Shown: positions 30,473-41,541 of the stretch, in pieces | How the letters are laid out: every line of letters starts with the position of its first letter | How positions within the stretch are numbered: position 1 is the stretch's first letter | Assembly: GCA_016801845.1 (NCBI GenBank) | Contig: CM028920.1 | Coordinates: forward strand, 9,332,501-9,396,500 | Direction of reading: 5' to 3' | From: Polydactylus sextarius | Lineage: Eukaryota; Chordata; Actinopteri; Polynemidae | DNA: 64,000 bases | Translations under genes and position numbers: made by a program | Notes under the pieces: generated by a model | Databases searched by the model: none | What the model saw: only the letters and a program-made list of their open reading frames with translations | What the model was told of the DNA's origin: nothing

Positions 30473-31240
30473 GATGTAAGAGCTGGATTGATATATGTAT
30501 AGACAGATAGAGTCTGGAGTCGACTAGATCACAGGTTTCTCTGTCTGTCTCAAATACACATACACATACATATACTGGCTTAGTAGGGGCTCTGCATTGG
30601 GAAATGTTTAAAACTACGTCAATCTCAAGTTCATAAAACAATCCAGAAAGCAGCTACTCTTCCTCTAAATTTATCCTGATGTGGACTTTTGTGGACAATC
30701 ACCATGAAACTGGTATGGGCGTAAGAACGGGTTCACCCGACATGAAGTCACAAAGCGAGCGACCAGCTGTCCTGTTAGCACCTGTGTGTGAGCGGTGCAG
30801 TGGGTTAGGGGGGTTATGGGTGGGGTCTGGTGGAGCCAGAGCCAGTCAGAGAGACACCAGGCCTGAAGAGAGGAGAGGAGAGAGAGGGAAGGTCAGCACC
30901 ACCGCATGCCACAGACAGACTGACGATACTTCTCCTGGGCTCCACGCCGGGGACCTGGCTGTAATTACACCACACGCACACACACACACACACACATTCA
31001 TGCATGCACTGTTACCAGACAGACTAAGAAAGGTGCCCGGCTCCTGAATTCCGTCTCTCTCTTTCTGTCTGTCTATCTCATTACAGTTTTATATCCACCA
31101 TGACATCTTCAATCACACACCTGAATAGACTCCCTAAACACTACAACTAAAACTACATTTACAAGCAGTGTAAGAGATGCAATTTAAACAGAGAACTGTG
31201 ATACATCAACTACACTTCAGAAATGTAAAAATAACAGAAA

Positions 31241-31976
31241 TTATACACAGAATCTCCAAAAGTATGTGCACTTTGGCAAATTACACCCATATGTGATTGT
31301 TGAACTTCTCATTTCAAAACCATGGGCATCCATATCTTGATACAGAAGTTTCAACTTTTAGTGATTTATTCTGCCCAGATCTCTTGCCAGACAAGTACAC
31401 TGATATTGCATTTTTATGTTTTCAAAATCTGTGCTTACTACCCTACTTTCACAAAGTAACCACATTGTGTTTAAACTCCTAAAAAGATCACGGTTATTGA
31501 AAAAATCACAATTAAGTTATGAATATGTTTAACAGAGTAGGTTAATGTTGGCGAATGCTCTTGGTTATTGCAAATAACAAGGCAAATATTGTTTAAAGGT
31601 CTCCGATGGGTTGTGAATTCTAGCATCCGGTCTGAAGCACTACGTCACCGACCACTCTGACCTTCACACCTTTATTTTCTGCTTTGCTACACGAAGGCAA
31701 CATTACTACCTACACTGACACTGAACAAGGACACTGTGTGCAAATTGTGAGGTGTGAGATCTCAATATGAATGTAATATCCTGGAGTACTGGACTGATTC
31801 TATTGGATTGCTTTGTGGTAAGGGGTCTCAAAAAGCTAGTTAAGTTCTTCCACACTAAACTAATGTGAATCAGGAAAATGGTGCCACAATTTTCCAAAAC
31901 ATCAATGAAAAAGAACTTAAGGACAAACTATGTCGTGAAAACTGTTTGTCCAAATACTTTTGGTGAAAGAGTGTAA
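31241..31976. mobile_element. Eroded Tc1/mariner-like non-autonomous element
   Basis: The ends are imperfect inverted repeats sharing CCAAAAGTAT at matching distances from the ends: TTATACACAG... at 31241, and GTCCAAATACTTTTGG...GTGTAA at 31949-31976. Inner left sequence (AACTTCTCATTTCAAAACCATGGGCAT in parts) resembles a widely dispersed fish element I recall with ends of the type 'ATAGTGTATGGCCAAAAGTATGTGGAC'. No transposase ORF remains. Family identity is from memory. Confidence 0.6.
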
Positions 31977-34900
31977 ATCAATAGTCAGATTCAAAGCGCA
32001 CTCACACAAACATGGATTTCCCAATTTTCTTTGTGAATGGACACTTGTAGTCTGAGCTCTCAACTGGCCAAATCCAAGGTTAAATAAGGTCAACAAGGTT
32101 ATTGGCACAAACCACAATTGTGATCCTGTTTGGCTCTCAGACTGACACCAGCACAGATCTCTGGTATCAATAGCTCCTTGTTGATCTACTTGGCCAGGCA
32201 GTTTGCCGTCTCTCTCTTCCTCCCTCTCTCTCCTTCTCTCTCTCCCTCTCCATGGGCCCTCTGACTTGTGAAAGTTATTGGAGTGTAAATGCCTTTAACA
32301 GCCTCTGTCTGCTGCTCTGCGTATATGGAGAGGGCTATCTGTTGTCTGCTTCCTGCTTCATAGTCACCCGTGCCAGTAGCTTAAGGTTTTGAATTCAGTC
32401 TGAAAGCAGTCTTGTCGACTTGTCATTACTGACTAAATTATAATGTTAAATTAAGTGATTTAATCTTTAAATGAGTATACAATTGCACAGCCATGTGTAA
32501 CAAACTTGTAAAAGATATCAGGATGTCATGTTGCTTTTTTAAACCAATTTACTCACATTTTTGTATCAAAAACTGTTTTAGCATTTTAATTAAGATAGAG
32601 AAGGATTTGGGGGGTAAATTTGATATAATTACAATACTAATGTTTGGCTTTGTAGAACCCTGTCAGTCATTTTAATTGGCTGTCTGTTGCTAACATTTAT
32701 TTCAGCAGGCGTTCAATTAAGAAGAGACTTTTATTTACAATGACAGGTGGGTGGGAATGGGTGTTCCCAGTTCCCAGTTAAAAAACCACCTTAATCCTTG
32801 ATCGTGACATAAGCAGTTTGAGTTTGAGGTCTAAGGGAGCTTTATTGTTCTGCTGTTCTTTAACCACACTACCACTTCAATTTCTCATGACTTTGTCACT
32901 TCATTACTCTCTTTCAGTTTTCATATGTACCCTGGGACACCCTCAAGCCCAGTTCCATTTCCCTGTGGTGACAGAGAAAGGCAGACGCTCCTGTTTACTC
33001 ATGGCTCCAGGGGCTTGTGGCTCCCGATTAGCAAACCAGTGTGAGTCAACATCTGGTACATCCCTTGGACAAACTATCTCTCTCAGCACACACTCAGCCT
33101 GTTGTCAGACCTCCGTCCTGTTTCGTCCGTTTCCCAAGCAGGCAGGCACCCCCTGGGCGGCAGTGCGCGCTTGCACATTGGCGAGACATTTCCCAAAGCC
33201 TTCCCAGTCCTCCTGGCATCTGAACAGGCTGTCACCTTCTTACCCTCCTGCGTGTTCCACAAACATACCACAAGGCCAAAGGGCAGCAGGGGCCAGCGCT
33301 GCCCGTTTGTCGACATGCTTGATTGGGGTTGGGGGCGGCAGGACTTGTTCAGGTCGCGACACTGATGCGGTCCGTCGTGTCTATGCAACCTGCGGTGATT
33401 ATATGACTGCATTCCATCCAGGACACTGGAGTTTTTAATGCAGTTTAACAGGCTGCCAGGTTTAAACAGGGCAACCTCAATCTGAATCCTGTCACAGACC
33501 AATGAAGACGCCATCGTAGAATTTCCCTCCCTTTGTTTTTGTTACGCAGTGCCAGTCTATGAAAGTATCTTGGCTCTAGACTCAACAGAACACACATGCT
33601 GAGGAGAGTGTCAGGCAAGGGAACATCTGTTGTGGTCAGTGGCTGCGGGCAAACTGTTTCATTTCGACAAGATGGCCTGTGGCAACACAATGGCTTAGTG
33701 GTTGGGAGAATGACCGAATTGCCAGTACTTGTGGTCAGGGTTTACCTAAGTTGGACAAAGCTTCTGAAAGACATGTGGTCACGTTTTACATCAAATTACT
33801 CTTTAGTTAGTGATATAAAAAAAGGGTAATAACGTTGTTTTGATACAACTGTGTTTCAAAATTTGATCTTTTCAAGTGGAACTGTGGAGTTTGAAGTCAC
33901 CTACTTTTTTGTCTCAAGCCTTAATTCCATAGTAGTTACATTTCCATTTGTCATTCTGCAGACTGAGAGCACTGAAACTTGTTTCATAATAAAAAGCATG
34001 CAGAGTGTGATCGATCAGGCGCCAATGATGATTTCACTGATGAGAAAGTAGATTAAAATGACATATTGAATCTTCGGGATTCGTGAGTAGTGAAAACACA
34101 TGACTTAACTGTCCAAATAAACTGTGATATACAGTATGTTCCACTATCATAGCTCTCAAATCTCAGCCATGGCATCTATTCAAACACGGCTTGACATCTC
34201 AAACTGGCCAAGTCGATCCAGAGGAATGTGGAGCACTGGTCCGCGTGGCTGTCTGAAGACGATTGTGTGTTTGTGTTTTAGTGTGTAAAGCACAGGCCTT
34301 TAGGTCTTAACATTGCTGGCATCCTTTTTCTTTTCCATTTTCTTTCTCTATCTCTCTCTGTGTCTTGCTCTCTCTGCCTCTCTTGGCTGATGTGCCACCA
34401 TGGAGAAGGCAACAGTGACCCTATTGTGAACGGTGGGAATTGGGCAGCAGGCCAATGATGTCATCCTGCCATAGGGAAGACCAGGGGGAACGCCCTCCCA
34501 GCGTTTGGAATGCACTATTTTTTCCTGTTGTTTTCCGGAAGGCGGTGATCAATTTAATTCCACCCTCATCACTCCCTGCTGCGGCGAATAGGGTGGGGTG
34601 GGGGGTGAACGAGGGAAGGAAGAAGAGAGGGAGGGCAACAGTAGGAGGGGGGATTGCAGGGAATAGAATAAGGATGAAGCACTCTCCAGTCTACCGAAAT
34701 GTGGTGCAACAAATAAAACGAAAGGAGAGGAAAAGAGGAAGAGCACTGGATGATCTGATCTGCTGTGATTCGTTTTTAAAGACGTGAAAAGGGTAATCAC
34801 CAAGGTATGTGCCATGAGGTCACACCAGCCTCCCTAATTAAAAGTTTCTGGGCATCATTACAGAAGAATGGCAATGAATCATAAATAAAGAGAGGGAATG

Positions 34901-35059
34901 ACTTACGGAAACTAACAATCCTTAACTTCAAGTAACCCCACTGGTACAAAACATTGATTCTGAGTAGAAACAATCAGACTTTTCACACTGACCAAAAGAG
35001 GAACTTTTGTACTCCAGCTGAAGTACTTTCCAAAACTACTGTCCCATTTACTTGATGAC

Positions 35060-35870
35060 ATTTGATGGATAATTCCAGCCTATTACGTCTTGGATCTTGT
35101 TTTAAGCGGTACCAATGGCATTGCTCTAGATGTGTCTGACGTCAACTGGTTGGTCACTCCATGGACAGATTGTAACATCTCAACAGCTGCTGAATGGATT
35201 GCCTTGAATTGTTATAGAAAACTTAAAGGCTCACAGAATGACATAGAATTCACTTGTCTTGTGAAATACCTCAGTATCTTTCAGGTGGATCGGCACAAAA
35301 TGTTCAACCAACAATTTAGTGGCTCCATAGCGCCAAGACGAGCCGAGTAGTTAGGACACACCACTTCGCCACATAAGCCATGCAGCGACTGCCAGTTCAA
35401 ATCCCGGCTGTGTCGGTTGTCTCTGTGTGTCATTCCCTCACTCTTCTCCCCCCCTTCCTGTCTATCTTCACTAACCTGTCAATAAAGGCAAATGGCCTAA
35501 AAATATATCTTTAAAAAATTGGCGATTCCCATTCCCATGGCAGTTTACAGTTACAATTTTGAATGACACATCTTTACAATTATTATGTAGATGATGATAA
35601 AAATTTAAATTATATTGATCCCTTAATACATTCTGTGCCATTTGGGTGACAAATTAATATGTCCAATTCCAATCAGCTTCTGTTATACTTGGTGTTTACA
35701 GATAATTAGCAAATGTTAATATGTTAACAAGCTGAACCAAGATCATCAGCTTGACATTGGCATGTTGACATTGTCACTTTAAGCATGTTAGCATGTTGAT
35801 GTTATTTTGCTAAAATAAATTACACTGATAGCATGGCTGCACACTCTTTTTACAGCTTTGGTCAAAAATA
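35060..35870 (+). repeat. Teleost dispersed repeat, interrupted by the SINE
   Basis: Left part has GCTGAATGGATTGCCTTGAA. The part right of the SINE has ACAGATAATTAGCAAATGTT, AAGCATGTTAGCATGTTGATG and GATAGCATGGCTGCACACTC. These match, in order, segments of a very abundant unclassified teleost repeat that I recall (TGGATGGATTGCCATGAAAT ... AGCATGTTAGCATGCTGATG ... CTAGCATGGCTGTAGACTC). Confidence 0.55.
35335..35519 (+). mobile_element. tRNA-derived SINE
   Basis: Contains an RNA polymerase III B-box GTTCAAATCC (35395-35404) and an A-box-like GAGCCGAGTAGTTAGG about 50 bp upstream. A CT-rich body (TGTGTGTCATTCCCTCACTC) follows, then a 3' tail CAATAAAGGCAAATGGCCTAA ending in ATCTTTAAAAAA. This architecture and tail are typical of a common percomorph SINE. 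No clean target-site duplication is obvious. Confidence 0.75.
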
Positions 35871-38578
35871 AAGCCCGAGTTGAAATAAACCAGAACCAAC
35901 CGTTGAGTAAGTAAAAGTACTTCTGCCTCAGCAGAGTATTTAAAGAGCCTTTCAACCCCTGGTCTTACAAAATCTAAAGCACAACATTTATATTCACTGT
36001 GTATGTGTGCCACAGTAATGTTTTTCTTGCTGCGCTCGAATTCATCAACCCTTGAGTTCAAAGTGGGCCCTGCCATCACATCACAAAGTCACTGGGCCTT
36101 GTACGATATGATCACCATTAATCACAGCTTGTGATCAAGCACCAAGCAACATTTTCTCCATCACAACTGGAATGTTGTAGTAGAAACAAAGGATGCAGAG
36201 CCATGCTCAGATTGACTTCAGATTGCACATCACCGTGGTGTGGAATTCTTTCAATAACAAGGACAAGCTATACACTTAGTGCCGTTTTCTTTTCTTCTCC
36301 TTGTCATCAGAGGAAAAGGGGGAAAATATCACTTTGATGCTGTTTACTGGGTATTTTGCAAAAATAACTTTATGATGAATTTTAGGAGGGAGAAAAAAAA
36401 TGTAGAGGGGGCTTCAAAAGTAGTGTTAACGGGAGACAGATTTTTGACATGCTTCCCGAGCCATCTGCTTTGGGTTAAGGCGCGGAGACAGAGTCGAATA
36501 TGGGGGAGAGAGAAGAGGGGAGTAAGACTGGAGAAGATGGCGAGGGCAGCAGGGAATAGAGGGAATGTAATATTGACAGGCAATGGTGGAAAGCTATTTA
36601 TTTGCTTTGTGAAACTTTCTGCTTTGAATCACTGTGGCACATGTGTATGCAAGACAAGGGATATGTATCTTGCTGGTCCAAAAATGTAATAAGGTGGTCT
36701 TGTTCATACAGCTATTACAACAAAAATATTTAAGTGGGCTATCATACTAGATTTTACAATGGCAACAAACATGCTGTGGTTCAAGTCTTGGAGATTCTAT
36801 GGAAATGTTTAGTTAAAAATACCCAAAAAACAGTTAAGGCTCTGGTTGGTTCTGAAATCTGTCATCCTGCCAAAGATGCAACAAAGAGTGTTCCGCAAGA
36901 GACGCCACAACACAAAACTAATTAGGAGACGTGCCCCGGGCATATCTGTTGATTTGAAGGGAGGAAGGATGGGGATTTTAGAGCTGCACTATCTCTGCCA
37001 CTCCAGACGATTTCCAAATGGCCTCAGGATCCTGCCAAATTCCTTAACATTCCTTATCTTCTGACATTAGCTCATTTAATGGTGCAAGAAAACGATATGA
37101 AATGAAACAAACAATGTTGATTTTGTTGTTCCAGCTCTGTCTGGGTGATGCTTTTGTCTTGGTTTCGGAGTCTCTCATGTTTACTCCCCTCTCTCTCTCC
37201 TCTCCAAGCTGTCTGTCTCCATCCACCCCCTCGTGCCATTCTACCAGTCCCCAGTGGGCACAGTCAGTCAGTCTGGCCATGTTTGCCCCTTGCTGAGCCC
37301 CAGCACTGGATAAGCTCCTACCTGGACCCTGGGTAGAGGCCTTTGTATAGAGCCGTGGGGGTGTTAGTGTGTGTATGTGTTTGTGTATGTGTTACGTGTG
37401 GATGTGTATGTGTGTGTAGCATTCACAGCAAAAAGGGAGAAGGGGGTCCTATCTGTGCCTAAGGGCTGCCCCCCAACGCACCCTCACCATGCGCCCTATT
37501 CAGACCTAAGGGAGCGTGAACAATCACTGCAAAACCAAAGAGCTAAGTCCCCTTGTTATACAAGCCCAGTTTTCAGCAACAGCCCCACCTCTCTCCTCCA
37601 TGGTGCATCCCACCCCCATCCCAGCAGCCCGGCCCCACTCGTCAGAGGTTGACGGGCTTCGTTAAAGCGAGCTGGGTTTCTTTTATGGCTTTATTTAATT
37701 AGCCATTCCACAGCAAACTGCCATCCGGCACCACCACCACTGCCACCGCCGCCAACCCTCTAAACCCCCACACCCCCATCCTTGTTGCTGAAACCACCAC
37801 CACCATCTTCATCAGCACCTCCTTTGCCTTTGCCCCCACCTGATCATCATCACCACCACCACCACTGCTACTGCCATCCCTCCCCGCTGTGTTCACCAGT
37901 CCACTCTTCTCTCCTCTTCTTGTCTTTATCTCTTGTAATTAGCCAGGGGATGGGGGTGGACTCATTGCTGGGGTTGCTCCACACTATTAGTGCTTGAGAC
38001 TAGAAGGAAAGGAAGTGTCTCTCCCTGCATGGGGTTTTCTCTCTCAGTCCACCACCCTGAGACCCATGGAGGAAGACAATGGAAAGGGCCAGTTCTACTG
38101 TAGCCAGCTCAGTCTTACTGTCCCCACTGCCCACTGAGCTCTGTCTACACTGGCACCCTAATCATTAACCAGATTATGACTTAGTGTGTCTGCACGCATG
38201 TTAGAGAGGTCAGTGGGAATTTACTCATAGGATGCAAAACACTGCTGGCTGCTCATTGCATGTGGTTAATGCAGTTAAGCTTAGTTAATGAAGTCTCTCA
38301 CTCATTGTAGACTCTAAATTTAGAACACGTTCTTTCACCCTTCAGCAGGAGGGTTTGTTTTTCTATTAATCTCATATCGAGGATGATTCAGGTTTATGAC
38401 TTTATTTTGGCATGATTGCCCCAACACTGGTTTTTAGATCTTCGGATCGCAATTTCACTTGAACTGTGCCATAACTATGAGCGCACATTCCTTCCACATG
38501 CACTCAAACATGAGTAGTCAAACAGTGAGAAAGAGAATCTGGGGAGGCCCTGGCTGCAGGTCCACACCGTGCTGGATC

Positions 38579-38592
38579 AACGCCCTCTAGTG
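38579..38592 (-). promoter_or_regulatory. CTCF-type site, 1 kb upstream of the noggin promoter
   Basis: The minus strand reads TCACTAGAGGGCGTT; the core ACTAGAGGGCG fits the CTCF consensus, with a mismatch at the first C and in the last position. Confidence 0.35.
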
Positions 38593-39492
38593 ACCACTAC
38601 AAAAGACAAGCACAATGACAAGTCAAAACACACAGGAGAAATTGTCAGGCTATCCAAACTGTGCAGGATAAATACAACAACCTGGAGTCAGAGGGTAATC
38701 AGATCCACACTGCCTACTATGATTATTTATTATGGCACCTTGGGCTGTTTTTATGGATCATATTTAATTGTTAAAATTAATTTAATGATTTTTTTTTGCA
38801 GTTTGAATTAACAAGAGGTCAACTTTATTATGTTTATTATATATTTAAATAGAAAAAAAACAATTTGAATAAGTTTACACAGGTTCTTTATAGGTTATTA
38901 TGGCTAAAGAAAATCTCTAAATACATTAACATGATAGCAGAAATTTAAATTGCCTGATTCATTTTAAGTGCCATTATAAGAAGACTAACAGAGCTCAAGC
39001 AGAAATAAAAAAAAAGTCCAGCACGGTCTAATGACTGCTTAGCATGGGAAAGGCACCGCTTAGTTATCCATGGCCATTTATAGCTCTTAATTACGCGCCT
39101 ATTTTGTGACCCCTGAGTTCAACGGGCCAATTCCTGTGTAGACCCAAATCCTGACGAACAAAGGTGGAATGTGATGCCCCTTTTCCGTAGACAAGCAACT
39201 AAACGTTTCCCATCAATTTCATGGGAAAGTTCATGGCAGGGAAACTCTTAAACGCTTCAGCTGAATATTGACAGCGTATTGAACCTATTAGTGCATCCCA
39301 GACAGTCTGCTGAGGGAAAGCACAAGCGAAAATAGTTGCTGCAGAACTTTAAGTGATGTATGCGAGTAGAGAAACTCTCTAATGTGCACAACACTGTCCA
39401 TGTTGTGGAATATTACACTATAATGCGGGATAAAACCGGTGCTTTAGGACCCAGTTGATCCTCTTGATTGTGGCTGATATTTTCCACGTTGA

Positions 39493-39522
39493 GAGGGGAG
39501 GGGGGCTGGCCTGGAGGGGGGG
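39493..39522 (+). promoter_or_regulatory. G-rich promoter tract, possible G-quadruplex
   Basis: G-runs of 4, 6 and 7 separated by A and by CTGGCCTGGA. It abuts the PBX/PREP-type site and could bind SP/KLF factors or fold as a quadruplex. Confidence 0.35.
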
Positions 39523-39532
39523 CTGTCAATCA
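39523..39532 (-). promoter_or_regulatory. PBX/PREP(MEIS)-type decamer, 60 bp upstream of the TATA-like element
   Basis: The minus strand reads TGATTGACAG, the canonical composite half-sites TGAT (PBX) and TGACAG (PREP/MEIS). An exact ten-base match this close to a TATA-like box is unlikely to be pure chance but is not proof of binding. Confidence 0.5.
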
Positions 39533-39590
39533 TAGTGAAAGTGGCCGGGGTGGGCAGGCCCCTCTGACACTTTGTACCGTCGGAGGGGGA

Positions 39591-39597
39591 TATTTAA
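39591..39597 (+). promoter_or_regulatory. TATA-like element of the noggin promoter
   Basis: TATTTAA preceded by a G-rich stretch and followed about 25-30 bp later by CACTCGCTACAG, a plausible start region. It is the best core-promoter match upstream of noggin. If it is used, the leader is about 1.3 kb, long for noggin, so a closer start site is possible. Confidence 0.5.
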
Positions 39598-39619
39598 CTT
39601 GGGACTGAGCACCACTCGC

Positions 39620-40920
39620 TACAGACACACTCACACACAGTGTGCCTAAGCAAAGAAACGCTCCAGCGCCAAGTCTCTCAGACTCCTGAAGTAGGAGCGA
39701 CTCAGTAGGAGCTTCTGTACCAGTTATCAAAGGAGGAGAAACGCTCCCCCAGGAATTGACCGCTTGCACCGATCGGGCAGTAAAAATTAAAAAAGAGGGA
39801 AAAAGATCCATATTATGGACTGTCTCGTCATACAGCGACAGAGGAATCTGCAGCTTTTCTGAGAGGATTCAGCAATGCCACAGTGAAGGGAACTCTGAAC
39901 TAACAACGTTTACTGGCTTTCTGCAGTTTGCATTTGGTATGCACCGACACTGCAATCTGTTGTAAAGCTGCTTTTTTTTTCATTTTTTTTTAAATTACAT
40001 GCACAGCCGAGAGTTCTGTGGGAATATCACAGCCTGAGACTTTCATTTAAAAACCTGCTCTGCGATTTGGAACATCCTCTGGAAAGATAAATGGCTGTTA
40101 TTTTATAAATTGAGATTTAATCCCACAGCGGCGCATTTTCCACTAAGTTTTTTCCTTCTTTTTGGGACATTTTTCAGTAAGGTGCACATATCGACGGCTG
40201 GAATACCACAGGAGGACTGACTACATAGACTTATTCCTCAGTCCATGGATAGTGCGCCCTGGGATCTTGTCAAACCTGAGAGCGTCGGGCGACGTTAAGA
40301 GAAGCCACGTTTATAACAGTCGTGCGTAAAAATAACATTGGCCAAGGCAGCCCTTATTGCCGGGCGCGTGACATTTAAAACTTGGTGAGGTACTCTTTTG
40401 TGCGCCCTTCTCTCTCTCGGGACGCTCCGGATCTATTCTGTCTCTTTAGAAAACATTTCATTCCATGCAGCTCTCGCCTCGGACGCTGTCATCCAGTGTA
40501 GACAGTTCGTCGTGGCTTCGAGTCCCCGGGGTAACCATGACAACCGAAAGAAACCCAAAGTGAATCCAAGGGAGCGGGGTGAGGCTGGAGAGAGCGTGAA
40601 TAGAGTTTTCCCCATTTTGTTTTGTGCTTTTTTGGGGGGGAGTTTAGACTAAATACTTTTTTGCAAAGCAGGGGCACCGCTGCGCGCTGCAGAGTTGCAT
40701 CAGCGGACGAATTGCAAAGTTGAAGGAGCCCTAAAAAGCAAAGCACTCCACTCCATGTCATTCAAACCCGACGTGGTCTATTAAAAGTATCGCCTTGCTT
40801 GTGACTGAACTTCTACTATTTATGAAGCCCCGGGCTAGGCATTGCAGAGAACACAGTAACCGGGAAAAGAACTGAATATTATTTACGCGTGAAGAGCCGG
40901 TGCGTAAAACAACAGGGATA
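39620..40920 (+). other. nog: Noggin 5' leader with upstream ATGs
   Basis: Between the TATA-like element and the noggin ATG there are at least ten ATGs (39815, 39875, 39939, 39999, 40091, 40245, 40465, 40537, 40755, 40822). The longest open stretch (40398-40652) looks non-coding. Either the leader is strongly repressive, or a start site or 5' intron removes most of it. Confidence 0.45.
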
Positions 40921-41541
40921 ATGGGCCTCTCACAAACGCTTCTCATTTACGTGCTGGTGTGCGTTCACCTTGGAGTTTCCCAGCATTTCCTTCGCCTCCG
41001 TCCATCGCCCAGTGATCACCTCCCCGTGCCTGACCTGAGGGAGGACCCCGACCCGGAGTACGACCCCCGGGAGCAGGACTTGGCCGAGAGGACTCTGAGG
41101 AAAAAGCTCGGCAGCAACTTTGACCCCAACTTCATGTCCATCACCTTGATGAACACCTCAGACATCCAGGTGAAGCTGCAGGGGCCCATGCCTAACGAGA
41201 TTAAAAGGCTGAACCTCACAGAGACCCCCTATAGAAACCGGGTAAAAGTGGGCAAGAAAGCCCGTAGGAAATTTCTGCAATGGCTGTGGACATATACGCA
41301 CTGCCCAGTGGTGTACACCTGGAAGGATTTGGGTGTGAGGTTCTGGCCACGTTACATCAAGGAGGGAAACTGTTTCTCAGAGCGCTCTTGCTCCTTCCCT
41401 GAGGGGATGTCATGCAAACCCGTCAAGTCAATCACCAAGATTTTCCTCCGGTGGTATTGTCAAGGTTTTCTAAGACAGAAATACTGTACGTGGATACAGG
41501 TGCAATACCCAATCATCTCAGAGTGCAAGTGTTCGTGCTGA
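40921..41541 (+). CDS. nog: Noggin, secreted BMP antagonist, single exon, 206 aa
   Basis: Noggin is secreted, dimerises and binds BMPs, blocking both receptor-binding surfaces; it acts in dorsal-ventral, neural and skeletal patterning. Start ATG at 40921 has A at -3 and G at +4. Residues 1-20 form a signal peptide (LLIYVLVCVHLGVS), cleaved before QHFLRLRPSPSDHLP, the 'clip' that occludes the BMP type I receptor site; Pro28 corresponds to human Pro35. A basic patch KVGKKARRK (109-117) matches the heparin-binding site. The cystine-knot half has nine Cys (128, 151, 157, 165, 180, 189, 202, 204, 206) and ends in the invariant QYPIISECKCSC. The Gly-rich insert of human noggin is absent, which explains the shorter length. 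Adjacency to ankfn1 fits orthology to the human NOG locus. Divergence (LQWLWTYTHCPVVYTWKDLG) suggests a nog3/nog2-type teleost paralogue; the number is not certain. Confidence 0.96.
   Translation: MGLSQTLLIYVLVCVHLGVSQHFLRLRPSPSDHLPVPDLREDPDPEYDPREQDLAERTLRKKLGSNFDPNFMSITLMNTSDIQVKLQGPMPNEIKRLNLTETPYRNRVKVGKKARRKFLQWLWTYTHCPVVYTWKDLGVRFWPRYIKEGNCFSERSCSFPEGMSCKPVKSITKIFLRWYCQGFLRQKYCTWIQVQYPIISECKCSC

Larger units (their letters stand above)
23521..39490. other. Intergenic region between ankfn1 and noggin
   Basis: No coding exon recognised on either strand. It contains CA/GT microsatellites (28.3, 28.9, 30.4 kb), G-rich tracts (28078-28118, 28817-28862), the Tc1-like element, the nested SINE and repeat, and homeobox-site-bearing segments (for example 37630-37720). 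Because developmental genes such as noggin usually have distal enhancers, this is where I would expect several. Confidence 0.6.

Noticed and set aside
32818..33438. 206-codon open frame, plus strand
   Set aside because: It opens with TTG rather than ATG, shows no domain, signal or conserved motif, overlaps other open frames on both strands and has no splice or promoter context. Probably chance openness in GC-rich DNA.
33680..33760. Possible tRNA-like or SINE head (ATGGCTTAGTGGTTGGGAGA)
   Set aside because: A-box-like, but no convincing B-box or tail. Too decayed to report as a feature.
40900..40920. Noggin start 21 bases upstream
   Set aside because: The upstream in-frame codon is GTG. The ATG at 40921 has a strong context and is followed directly by a proper signal peptide.
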